A stretch of 62,040 nt of DNA from Terriglobia bacterium (lineage in GTDB: Bacteria; Acidobacteriota; Terriglobia; Bryobacterales; Bryobacteraceae), in contig JANYDS010000020.1 of NCBI GenBank assembly GCA_025363475.1, positions 1 through 62,040 on the forward strand. The letters are read 5' to 3'. Position numbers and translations under genes: made by a program. A model generated the notes under the pieces. That model saw only the letters and a program-made list of their open reading frames with translations. It was not told the DNA's origin and searched no databases. Shown here one piece after another: positions 18,545 to 28,600 of the stretch. How positions within the stretch are numbered: position 1 is the first letter of the stretch; every line of letters begins with the position of its first letter.

Positions 18545-19645
18545 CTAAGGCTGCGTCGGCCGGTCTGTCAGGGTTTGCAGGAACGCGACTATGTCGTCGA
18601 TTTCGGGGTCAGTGAGGCTGGGCGGGTCGCCTGGTTTGCCTCCAAACGGGGCGGTTGTCTGGATGTTGCTTCGGACCTCCGGTGGCACCGGCCACTGATC
18701 GGGTTTGCGGTCACGTTCGGAGTAGAAAGCCACTGCGTCGCGGAGCGTATGGACGCTGCCGTTATGAAAAAAGACAGCCCGGGTGGCGACATTGCGCAGA
18801 CTCGGCGTTATGAACAGACCGCAGTATTCAGGATGTTGTGCAAGGTCTTTCCGCTCCGGGCCGCACAGGCCGAGATCGCGATAGTTCGGGCTTGCACGGA
18901 GGCCGAGCGCCGCATAGCCGTAATCAGTGAATTGGGGTGCAACTCCGGGGCGACTCTCGGCGGTGTGGCAACTGGAACAATTGCCTTTGGCAGGATCGAT
19001 GAACAGTTCATATCCGTGAGCTTCCTGGGGTGACAGGGGCGGGCCGCCCTTTCGCCACGCATCAAAACGGCTGTCATAGGGATAGAAATCCTGCTCGTTC
19101 TGCTGATAGATTTCGAGGGCTTCGAGAGCACCTGCAAACACCTGCTCATCGGTACCACCGTTGAGTTTCCGAAGCTCTTCAAAATATGCCGCTCTGCGTA
19201 TACGAGCGACAATCGCTGAAGGCGAACCACCGGCCATTTCAGATTCCGCCAGCAATGGAATGCGGGCCTGATCGCGGCCCCGGTTGACCCGTCCATCCCA
19301 GGTCAGGCCACCCGTGGGACCGGCATCCAAACTGTCATCACCCTTGTCCTGGTCAAAGTAATGTTCTGTGAACTGGGGAATCGTTTGCAAATAACGCAAT
19401 GAAGGTACGGCTCGGTTGCCCGGTTTCAGTCCGGGCGGTGGTCCGAAAGCATAAATCGGATCATGACAACTCGCACAAGAGACCTTGCCCGAGCCGGAGA
19501 GTGCAGGGTCCCGAAACAGTTTCGCGCCCAGTGCAGCGAACGCTTCGGCGTGCGCAGTCGCCGCAGGCCGTGACATTGCTATATGCGGCCTGGCGCAACT
19601 CACCAGCGCAATCAGTAAGACGCAGGGAGCGATTGACTTTGTCAC
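18545..19645 (-). CDS. Di-haem cytochrome c peroxidase / MauG-family lipoprotein
   Basis: A 366-residue protein starting at a GTG. The N-terminus is a lipoprotein signal: hydrophobic ALLIALVSC with the acylated Cys at 17. Two haem c sites are present, CASCH (57-61) and CSSCH (223-227), in the two-domain order of bacterial cytochrome c peroxidases and MauG. Supporting motifs are LFRDPALSGSGKVSCASCH, G-L-T-W-D-G-R near residue 113, TPSLRNVATRAVFFHNG and the closing L-T-D-P-E-I-D-D-I-V-A-F-L-Q-T-L. It probably reduces peroxide, or oxidises a partner protein, at the outer face of a membrane. It diverges from the phosphoesterase gene across only 36 bases, so the two promoters must overlap. Confidence 0.9.
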   Translation of the reverse strand: MTKSIAPCVLLIALVSCARPHIAMSRPAATAHAEAFAALGAKLFRDPALSGSGKVSCASCHDPIYAFGPPPGLKPGNRAVPSLRYLQTIPQFTEHYFDQDKGDDSLDAGPTGGLTWDGRVNRGRDQARIPLLAESEMAGGSPSAIVARIRRAAYFEELRKLNGGTDEQVFAGALEALEIYQQNEQDFYPYDSRFDAWRKGGPPLSPQEAHGYELFIDPAKGNCSSCHTAESRPGVAPQFTDYGYAALGLRASPNYRDLGLCGPERKDLAQHPEYCGLFITPSLRNVATRAVFFHNGSVHTLRDAVAFYSERDRKPDQWPVPPEVRSNIQTTAPFGGKPGDPPSLTDPEIDDIVAFLQTLTDRPTQP

Positions 19646-19681
19646 TAACTATAAATGTTCGCACCTGTAAAATAGACATTC

Positions 19682-21205
19682 ATGCCCGTGCGTAAACTTG
19701 CTCTGCTGGCCGTGCTTGCGGTCGCTGGAATTGGCTTCGCTGCCGCCCCTCGACCCGCGCTTAACGACATCCAAAACATCGTCGTCATCTACGCGGAGAA
19801 TCGCAGTTTCGATAACCTCTACGGCAATTTCCCCGGGGCCGACGGACTGAAGAACCTGAAGCCCGCAAAGTACCGGCAAACTGACCGGGATGGCTCACTG
19901 ATGAAAGTCCTGCCGCCCGTGTGGGGTGGCGTTACAGAGAAGTCCGTTATGCCCGTGATTCCGGAATCGCGCACTGCGGACATGCCGAACAAGCCCTTCG
20001 CCCTTGACGATCCCAAAGGGTTGAACTCCGCACTAACTGTGGTCACGCGGGATCTCTGGCACCGGTTTTATCAAAACCAGATGCAGATCCACGGCGGGCG
20101 CAATGACCGTTTTGCCGCGTGGGCAGATTCGGGCGGCCTGGTGATGGGTCACTACGACGGCTCGCATCTTCCGCTGTGGAAAATCGCGCAGCAATATACG
20201 CTGGCTGATCATTTCTTTATGGGAGCGTTTGGTGGTTCGTTTCTGAATCATCAGTGGCTGATTTGTGCCTGCGTGCCGGTGTATCCGAATGCCGATCAGA
20301 GTCCGGCGCGCAAGTCGATTGCAGCGGTGGAAGCGGATGGGGTGACACTCAAAGTCGCGACCATAAAATCGGCGATCGGGAATCAGCCGGAGTTCATCTC
20401 AGACGGCAACATTTCGCCGGATTTCTATGCCGTCAATACGATGCAGCCGCCGTATCAGCCGAGTAACGTGAAGCCTGCACCGGGCGGTAACCCCGCACTG
20501 GCGGATCCTGCGGCCGAGAACCGTTTGCCGCCCCAGACTGCGATCACGATTGGTGATCTTCTCAGCGCGAAGGGCGTCAGTTGGGCCTGGTATGCCGGTG
20601 CGTGGAAGGCGACTCTGGAAGGCCATAACAACCGAACGAACCCAAATTTTCAGTTTCATCACCAGCCCTTTAACTACTTCGCCAGCATGGCTCCTGGCAC
20701 AGAGCAGCGAACCAAACACTTGAAGGACGGCGGCCTGGCTGGGGCAGAATTTCTCAAAGCGGTGGACAGCGGCGCTCTGGAACAGGTCACGTTCTATAAG
20801 CCCCAGGGCAATCTGAACGAACATGCCGGGTATGCCGATATTCAGGCGGGTGATGATCATATCGCCGACGTCATCGCGCATTTGCAGAAGAGTCCGCAGT
20901 GGAAAAACATGGTGGTGATCGTGACCTATGACGAGAACGGCGGGTTCTGGGATCATGTCGCGCCGCCGAAAGCTGACCGCTGGGGTCCGGGCACGCGCAT
21001 TCCCGCCATCATCATTTCTGATTATGCGAAAAAGGGCAGGGTGGACCACACACCTTATGACACGACATCCATCCTGCGCCTGATCACGCGTCGATTTCAA
21101 TTGCCTGTATTGCCTGGCATTGCAGACCGCGATGCGAAGTTGAAAGCGAATGGCGGCACGGCGCTGGGCGATCTCACGGGCGCATTGAATCTGTTTGGGC
21201 GCTGA
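19682..21205 (+). CDS. Secreted AcpA-type phosphoesterase (acid phosphatase)
   Basis: A 507-residue exported phosphoesterase. After a signal peptide (V-R-K-L-A-L-L-A-V-L-A-V-A-G ... A-A-A), it shows IVVIYAENRSFDNLYG, the N-terminal metal site of the AcpA / phospholipase C superfamily. ADHFFMGAFGGSFLNHQWLI follows, and later VVIVTYDENGGFWDHVAPP and G-P-G-T-R-I-P-A-I-I-I-S with T-S-I-L-R-L-I. Members hydrolyse phosphomonoesters or phospholipids in the periplasm or outside; AcpA of Francisella is the reference. The length is normal for the family. The natural substrate cannot be told from the sequence. The NHL gene begins 58 bases downstream in the same direction and may be cotranscribed. Confidence 0.88.
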   Translation: MPVRKLALLAVLAVAGIGFAAAPRPALNDIQNIVVIYAENRSFDNLYGNFPGADGLKNLKPAKYRQTDRDGSLMKVLPPVWGGVTEKSVMPVIPESRTADMPNKPFALDDPKGLNSALTVVTRDLWHRFYQNQMQIHGGRNDRFAAWADSGGLVMGHYDGSHLPLWKIAQQYTLADHFFMGAFGGSFLNHQWLICACVPVYPNADQSPARKSIAAVEADGVTLKVATIKSAIGNQPEFISDGNISPDFYAVNTMQPPYQPSNVKPAPGGNPALADPAAENRLPPQTAITIGDLLSAKGVSWAWYAGAWKATLEGHNNRTNPNFQFHHQPFNYFASMAPGTEQRTKHLKDGGLAGAEFLKAVDSGALEQVTFYKPQGNLNEHAGYADIQAGDDHIADVIAHLQKSPQWKNMVVIVTYDENGGFWDHVAPPKADRWGPGTRIPAIIISDYAKKGRVDHTPYDTTSILRLITRRFQLPVLPGIADRDAKLKANGGTALGDLTGALNLFGR

Positions 21206-21263
21206 TTCGGTAGTAGAATCGTTGACGGTCGTGTTTTGGCCTCATTTAAGGGAGAAATTGTTG

Positions 21264-22391
21264 ATGTCCAGTGGAAACCAGATCAGATTCAAGTTCGCCG
21301 CGGCCGCCTTTGCGCTGACGACGGTGTGCGGAACAGCCGCATACGCGCAGGGTGATGCACCCACCAACGACGCTCCAAACCGTTATAAGACCGTGGAAGG
21401 CTGGGCCAAGCTTCCCGAAGGCCGCAAGTGGGGTTCCACCAGCGCCGTCGACATCGATAAGGATGGCAAGTCGGTTTGGGTGGCGGAACGCTGCGGCGCC
21501 AACAGCTGCCTTGACAACGCTACGCGTGAAGTGAAGAAGGTAGATTCCATCCTGAAGTTTGATGAGACCGGCAAGCTGGTCAAGAGTTTCGGTGCGGGTT
21601 TGCTGGTTGCGCCCCACGGCATCTATGTGGATAAGAAAACCGGCAATATCTGGGTCACGGATTATCAGGACAATGCACCTCCTCCTGCTGGCGGACGCGG
21701 CGCAGGCCGTGGTGCTGCTCCCACCGGACCCATTGGACCCCGTCCCGGTGCCACTGTTGGCGGACAGGTTTGGGAATTCAGCCCCGAAGGTAAGGTTCTT
21801 ATGACGCTCGGTAAGGCGGGCGGAGCGGCAGCCCCGGATTTCTTCTTCGCGCCGAACGATGTGATCGTCAACGCCAAGGGTGAAATCTTCGTATCTGAAG
21901 GTCATGGAGCAGGGAACAACCGGGTGTACAAGTTCAGCAAAGACGGCAAGCTGATCAAGGAATGGGGAAAGCTTGGTACGGGTCCCGGCGAATTTGACCA
22001 GCCGCACAGCCTGCAGTTTGATTCCAAGGGCCTGCTCTATATCGCTGACCGGAACAATAACCGGGTTCAGGTATTTGATCAGGACGGCAACTACAAGCGC
22101 GAGTTCAAGAACTTCAGCCGCGGCAGCGGTATTTTTATCGACAAGAAAGACAACCTCTATCTGGCCGATTCGGAATCGATGTCGGTTTCGCGTAACCATG
22201 ATGGCTGGAAGCGTGGCATTCGCATGGGCAGCCTCAAGGATGGGAAGGTAACTGGTTTCATTCCCGATCCTGTCGAGAAAGCAACCGGTACCAGCGCAGC
22301 GGAAGGCGTTGCGGTGGATGCCAAAGGCAATATCTACGGTGCCGAAGTCGGCCCGCAGGCTCTGAAACGGTACGAAAGAATCAAGAAATAG
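21264..22391 (+). CDS. Exported NHL-repeat beta-propeller protein
   Basis: A 375-residue protein. I chose ATG 21264 because AAGGGAG lies about nine bases upstream and a signal peptide follows directly (ending A-A-Y-A-Q). NHL-type blades are visible: HGIYVDKKTGNIWVTDYQDN, N-D-V-I-V-N-A-K-G-E-I-F-V-S-E-G, and HSLQFDSKGLLYIADRNNNR followed by V-Q-V-F-D. A Gly/Ala/Pro-rich loop interrupts the blades near residues 143-166. It resembles the propeller of peptidyl-alpha-hydroxyglycine lyase-like proteins, common as exported proteins in Acidobacteriota. No catalytic claim is made. It is followed by a strong hairpin at 22404-22436. Confidence 0.85.
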   Translation: MSSGNQIRFKFAAAAFALTTVCGTAAYAQGDAPTNDAPNRYKTVEGWAKLPEGRKWGSTSAVDIDKDGKSVWVAERCGANSCLDNATREVKKVDSILKFDETGKLVKSFGAGLLVAPHGIYVDKKTGNIWVTDYQDNAPPPAGGRGAGRGAAPTGPIGPRPGATVGGQVWEFSPEGKVLMTLGKAGGAAAPDFFFAPNDVIVNAKGEIFVSEGHGAGNNRVYKFSKDGKLIKEWGKLGTGPGEFDQPHSLQFDSKGLLYIADRNNNRVQVFDQDGNYKREFKNFSRGSGIFIDKKDNLYLADSESMSVSRNHDGWKRGIRMGSLKDGKVTGFIPDPVEKATGTSAAEGVAVDAKGNIYGAEVGPQALKRYERIKK

Positions 22392-22403
22392 TTTCTGTAC
22401 AAC

Positions 22404-22436
22404 CCCTGGGTGATCGCGTTAAGCGGTCGCCCGGGG
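22404..22436 (+). terminator. Strong hairpin, probable terminator
   Basis: The two arms (22404-22417 and 22423-22436) pair over 14 base pairs, three of them G-T wobbles, around a five-base GTTAA loop. It lies 12 bases after the stop of the NHL gene and about 180 bases before the giant gene. No T-run follows, so it may be a Rho-dependent or RNA-end-stabilising structure rather than a classical intrinsic terminator. Confidence 0.6.
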
Positions 22437-22618
22437 ATTACCTCGCCTGGTCCCCCGTTGGTACACCCTGCTGCGTTCGTCCTGTTTTTACCTGACCCTG
22501 CGCTATTCATAGTGTGAAGAAACAAAACGTCTGCTGGCCGCACTCGGTACAAAGAAAAGTTTGGTACTCTACTTTTATCGATTTTTCTGATCTAATGTCT
22601 TCTAAGGATTTCACGCCC

Positions 22619-25600
22619 ATGCGTAATGTCGTCGTTCGCGGTTTACTCGGATTAGCTCTCAGCGGTTTCGTGGCGGTGTGCTCTGCCGCAGTTGTCATCA
22701 ATACAGGTGCCAGTCTGGGGACCTATCCGATTGGAACCGTTCAAATACCCCTGGCAGCAACGGGTGGCGACGGGACATTCGTGTGGACGGTAACCGCCGG
22801 GACTCTGCCTCCGGGCCTGGCATTGCGGACTGACTTGCCATCCTTCTTTCCGCCGGGTACAGCATCGGCTGGTGTGATTGGCGTGGCGACCACGCCTGGT
22901 GCCTATTCGTTTACGCTGCAGGCGGCCAGCGCAGGCCAGACCGCGATCCTCGCGGCCACAATGAATATCACGAAACTGACTCCGGTAGCGCGAAATCAAC
23001 TGCCTGATGCATTCATTGGCACTCTCTACAATGCTTCGATTAATGTCCTGGGTGCTGCCGCCGGAAGCACTCCGGCGTTTACCGTCACTGGAGGTTCTTT
23101 GCCATCAGGGTTGATTTTGGCCTCGGATGGTACCATCACTGGCGCGCCAGCGACTGTCTGCAACTGCAACTTCAATGTCACGTTGAATGACGGTGCGGAC
23201 ACGGTCACCAGGAACTTCAACATCAGTACTTTAGTGGTTGGCTTCGCGACTGCGCAGATTTTGCCCAACGGCGTCCAGAACACAACCTACAACGCCACCA
23301 TAACCGGCAGCGGCGGCGCAGGCGGTTATTCATATCAGAATTTCGGCGGTCTTCCCAACGGTCTTTCTCTTTCGCCGGGCGGCGCGATCTCCGGCACCAT
23401 CACCGCCGGTCCGGGCAAATATAACTTCAATGTTCAGGTCACTGACTCGGGGAGTTTCAGTTCGCAGCGCGCGTTCTCCATCGATGTTGCGAGCAATGGC
23501 TTGCCGCAACTGAGCCCTTACGGAAGTCTCGATGATGCAACGGTCGGCAATTTCTTCAATCAGGGCTTCAGTGTTCAGGGCGCGGGTACTGGCCCGTTTG
23601 CCTTCAATGTGACTGGTTTGCCTGCGGGCCTGAATTTCCGCGTCGGGGGGCTGACGAATCCCAACATCAATCCTGGCGATCTGGAAATCTACGGCGTAAC
23701 CCAAACGGCTGGCAATTTTACTTACAGCGTGACCGTAACAGACGCGAATGGCAATACTGCGACAAATCCCTATACCCTGCTCGTTTCTGTGCTGGACCAG
23801 AATCCTGGCTTGCCTGGCGGGACCCTCGGCACGGCATACTCCCAAAAATTCCGCATCCTGGGCGGAACCAGCCCTTATTCCATCACCGTTGTTTCAGGCC
23901 AGTTGCCCGCAGGTCTGACTTTGAACGCGGCAACCCAAACCGTGAGTGGAACCCCTCTTGAAAACGGTCAGTTCAATCTGACGCTGCTTTTTAGTGACGC
24001 CGGCAGCAATGCTCTGCGCCGTTCGAGCCGGCTCGACATCGGGAATGCCGGAGGCGGAATTTCCATCAACAACCAGTCAAATCTCGGCCAGTTTGCGGCG
24101 TCGGCCACTGTCAATATTCAGCTCAACGCATGCTGTGTGGCGTCGACTACATGGTCACTGCTGAGCGGTTCGATGCCGACCGGGTTGAACCTGTCGACGA
24201 GTGGTGTCCTCTCGGGTTCACTCACAAGCGCCACACCCGGAACCTATACATTTCTCATTCAGGCCGCCGATGCTGCGCATCTGGCGGCGTCCGGTGCCAA
24301 ACAGTTCACGCTGGTTGTGAGTAACCTGGCAATCAACGGTAATCCGTCGTTCGGCAATGTCGGCGCTGCTTACAGCCAGACGCTAACGACGACCGGCGGT
24401 ACAGGCACAGCGAACTTCACTCCCGGTTCGTTTACCTTTCTGCCTCCCGGTTTGACTGTCGGACCCACCGGGGTGATCTCAGGAACTCCCACCAGCAGCG
24501 GTGCGTTCTCATTTACCGTTACGGCTTCCGATACTGCGGGGAACGTGAGTTCGCGTTCCTTCACGATTTCGATTTATCCTGCCGGCGGCGGACCCCCGGT
24601 TTCAATCTCAACGTCTGCCGGCCTGGGCACCATTCCGCTGGGTGATTACCAGCAGCAGTTAGTCGCAAACGGGGGAACTGGAACGTTCACCTGGGCCGTG
24701 ACAGCAGGTACGCTGCCGCCCGGAATCTCACTGCGGACTGACGGCGCTTCCTTCTTTTCACCCTCGGCGTCGGCCGGCTTGATCGGCGTAGCAACTACGC
24801 CGGGTTCCTATGCCTTTACGCTCACCGTAACCAGCGGGGGGCAAACGGCATCGCAGGCTTTCACGCTGAAAGTGACGGCACTCGAAATAAAGGATTTGTT
24901 CAGCCTGCCGGATGCGTTCACCGGCGCTTTCTTTTCCTACCAGCTAACTGCTCAGGGCGCGGCGGCTGGCAGTGTGCCGGCTTACTCCATCGCGGCCGGA
25001 TCGGCCTTGCCCACCGGGCTGAACGTTTCCAGCAGCGGCCTGATCTCAGGGACGCCTTCGGTCAACGGCTTTTTCAGTTTCACCCTCCAGGTGAATGACG
25101 GCACCGACACCGTCGTGCACTTCTTTCAGCTTCGTATTTCCGCGGTTTCGATAACCACGGCGGCCATCCTGCCAAACGGTCCTGCAGGCGGAATCCCCGG
25201 TTACACGCAGACACTAACGGCGGCAGGCGGAACCGCAGTCTATACATTCTCCGGTTGCTGTTTCCCGCAGGGCCTTTCACTTTCCACCGCAGGCGTTCTG
25301 GCGGGGAATATCCTTTCCAGCGTCAATCCCGGGGTCTACAGTTTCTCAATTAAGGTGAGCGACTCGGCCGGAAATTCCTACTCGAAACAGATGTCACTTG
25401 ATGTGATCGGCTCGACAGCCCGGCTCGCACGTTTGCAGGCGCAGACGGCGACCGGTGCGCTGGAAGATGCAACCATCGGCGATTCCTATTCCGTGGCCAT
25501 TGCGGTTCAAAACGGCGGAACTGCGCCGTTCACATGGACTGCCTCCGGTCTTCCTCCCGGCATGTCTTTCCGCTCCGGCAGCGGCACCACCAATTATGTG

Positions 25601-28600
25601 GGAGCCGGCTCGGTTGAACTGTGGGGTACCCCGTCAGCAACAGGTCTGTTTAACGTTCAGGTCACAGCTACTGACTTGCTGAATGCGAGCGTTACGCAGA
25701 TTTTCCCCCTGTTCGTCAGCGCGATGGACCACACCCCGAACCTGCCGAACGGCTTGCTTGGTGCGTCCTATAACGCGACGCTTCGTGTGATTGGAGGCAA
25801 TGCCGCGTCCTATTCGAGGACACTTGTCCAGGGCACACTCCCGGCCGGGTTAACTCTCAACAGCGGGACGGGTCTCATCACAGGTACGCCGACAGAGAAC
25901 GGGAATTTCAACCCGGTCTGGCTGTTCACCGACGCCTCCGGCGCGACTCTGCGCCACAGCGAAAATCTGTTCATCAACAATGTTGCGGGTGGTATATCGA
26001 TTAACAACAGCTCCAACCTGGGGACTTACACGGTAGGTTCCACTCTCAATTTCACCCTCGGTGCATGCTGCGTTACGAGCTATGCGTGGACCCAGCCTGC
26101 GGGCGCGCTGCCTCCTGGCGTAACACTAAACTCAGCCAGCGGTTTGCTTTCCGGCATCATGAACACCGCCGGAACCTATACATTCACCATCACGGCTGCC
26201 GATGTCGCCAGTGTTGCCGCCGCAGGCGTCCGTCAGTTCATTCTAATAGTCACGCCGTTAGCCATCACAACCGGTCCGCTCACTTACGGAACGCTGACTG
26301 CTGCTTACAGCCAGACGCTGGCTGCGACTGGCGGCACCGGGGCGCTTACATGGTCACTGCCGCTGGGGAATTTCCTGCCGCCCGGTCTGTCGCTTTCAAG
26401 CGGTGGCGTGATTAGTGGAACTCCGGTCAGCACGGGTAATTATTCGTTCAATGTCGCGGTGGCGGATACGGCCAGCCACACCGCTACGCGCTTCTATTCC
26501 ATTGATGTCTATCCGGCAGGTGGCGGACCACCGGTTATTATCAGCACCGGTAGCAACATGGGCACCTGGCATACCGGTACCAACCAGATTTCACTCAGTG
26601 CCAGTGGCGGAAATGGTGTCTATACCTGGGCGCTTGTGTCAGGTAGTACATTGCCCCCGGGAATGGCGCTCCGAACCGACGTCCCCACCTTCTTCCCCTC
26701 CAGTGCACAAGCTGGATTGATTGGTGTGGCCACTACCCCGGGAACTTCCAGCTTCACGCTCAGTGTAACCAGTGCGGGTCAGACGGTATCGCAAGCCTTC
26801 ACCATCAAGTTTACGGCGCTGAATATCCGCAACTGGAATTTGCCCGACGTCTTTATTGGTGTACCGTTTACCTATCAGCTGATTCCGATCAGCAACAACG
26901 GCGCGGTTACGTTCTCGTTCTCCTCTACGGATACTTCGGTGCCGGCATGGCTCTCGCTTTCGAGCACTGGTTTGCTTTCCGGTACTCCGGGTGCTTCGGG
27001 CGTTTTCATTCTGCACCTGGTTACTTCTGACAGTGTCGATACCGTCAGCGAACAGTTAAACCTGAACTCGTTCGTGCTCAATATCACCACTCCCGGCCTG
27101 TTGCCCAACGGAACGCAAGGTGCCAGCTATTCGCAAAATCTCGCTGCTACAGGTGGCGCTGGCGGCTATCGGTTCACGGTTGGCAACGGACTTCCCTCTG
27201 GCCTGAATCTAAGTCTGGGCGGGACCATCGCCGGTACGATTACCGGCGGACCCGGCCTGTATTCCTTCCAGGTATCTGTGACCGATTCCAACAGCGTTGC
27301 CTACGTCAAACCGATGTCGATCAGCGTAGTGGGTGTGCCGGTTGCACTGCCTCGTATTTCAGCCAATCAGATCTTTGATCCGGTCTATGGAAACCCCTAT
27401 TCGACCACTATTGGCATTTGCTGCGGCGGGACTGCGCCTTTTGTCTGGACTGCCAGCGGCCTGCCAGCCGGCCTGTTCATCGCCTCGGGCCCTGCTGTGT
27501 CGTCGGGCGTGAATCCCGGAACCGCACAGATCTATGGTGTGCCGTCGCTGGCGGGTAGTTCCACTGCGACGATCACGGCTACGGATGCAAGCGGCCTTGT
27601 CACCAGCATTCTGCTACCGATTCGTGTTTCCACTCTGGATGTGGTGGCAACCGATTTCTCAAACGGCCTCCCGTCCGGCACCATCAACAGTGCGTACACC
27701 GCCTCAATCCGTGTTCTGGGCGGAACCGCGCCCTATTCCGCCGTACGCACGGCCGATGGACACATGCCTGCCGGTCTCAACGTTAGCGGGAACGGTTTGC
27801 TGGTTTCCGGCACACCGCTCGAGAACATTTTCGGTTCCCCCGGCTTCCTGTTCTCTGACTCGGCTGCTACCCCCGCCACACTGAAACGCAACATGAATAT
27901 CAGTATTGCGGGCGGCACCAACACGATTGGCGTAAATGGCAACGGGATTGACAGCTACAACCTCGGCACCATCCCGGTGAACGTGTCTTATTCGACCGGT
28001 CTTTCTGCGTGCTGCATCCCGTCTCTGACCTGGAGTCTGCCAGCCGGCAGCTTGCTGCCTCCCGGCCTGGTACTCTCTGCTGCCGGCGTCATCAGCGGAA
28101 TCCCGACAACCAGTGGAGTCTATACGTTCTTCGTCAGGGCTGCGGATTCGACGAATCTTCCCAATGGCGGCGTACGGCAGTTCCAGCTCACCGTTTCCCC
28201 CGTCACCATCACGACAACAAGTCTGCCGTTTGGCAACGCTGGTGCTGCGTATGCCCAGAATTTCGCTGCCTCCGGCACTTCCGGCGCAGTGTCATGGTCA
28301 CTGCCGTTTCCGACTAATGGTGCGTTGCCCCAGGGTCTGACACTTTCAACGGGTGGCGTGCTTTCCGGTAATCCCGTCAGTGCCGGCAATTTCACCTTCT
28401 ACATTCAGGTGACCGATGCGAGCAATAACATCGCCTTCCGCAACTTCAGCCTCAATATCTTCGCGGCAGGTGCCGTGCCGCCCCTGTCGCTTAATTTCGG
28501 ACTGGGCACCAGAATCCTCGGCCGTTCCGTATCTGATCTCAACGCTTCGGGCGGCTTCCCTCCGTATGCGTACTCGCTGAGTCCCGGTGCGACGGTCGTC

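Noticed and set aside
22691-28483. A CRISPR-like or satellite array
   Set aside because: The repeats are long, in frame, and vary at codon third positions. They code for protein modules and have no short identical repeats with spacers.
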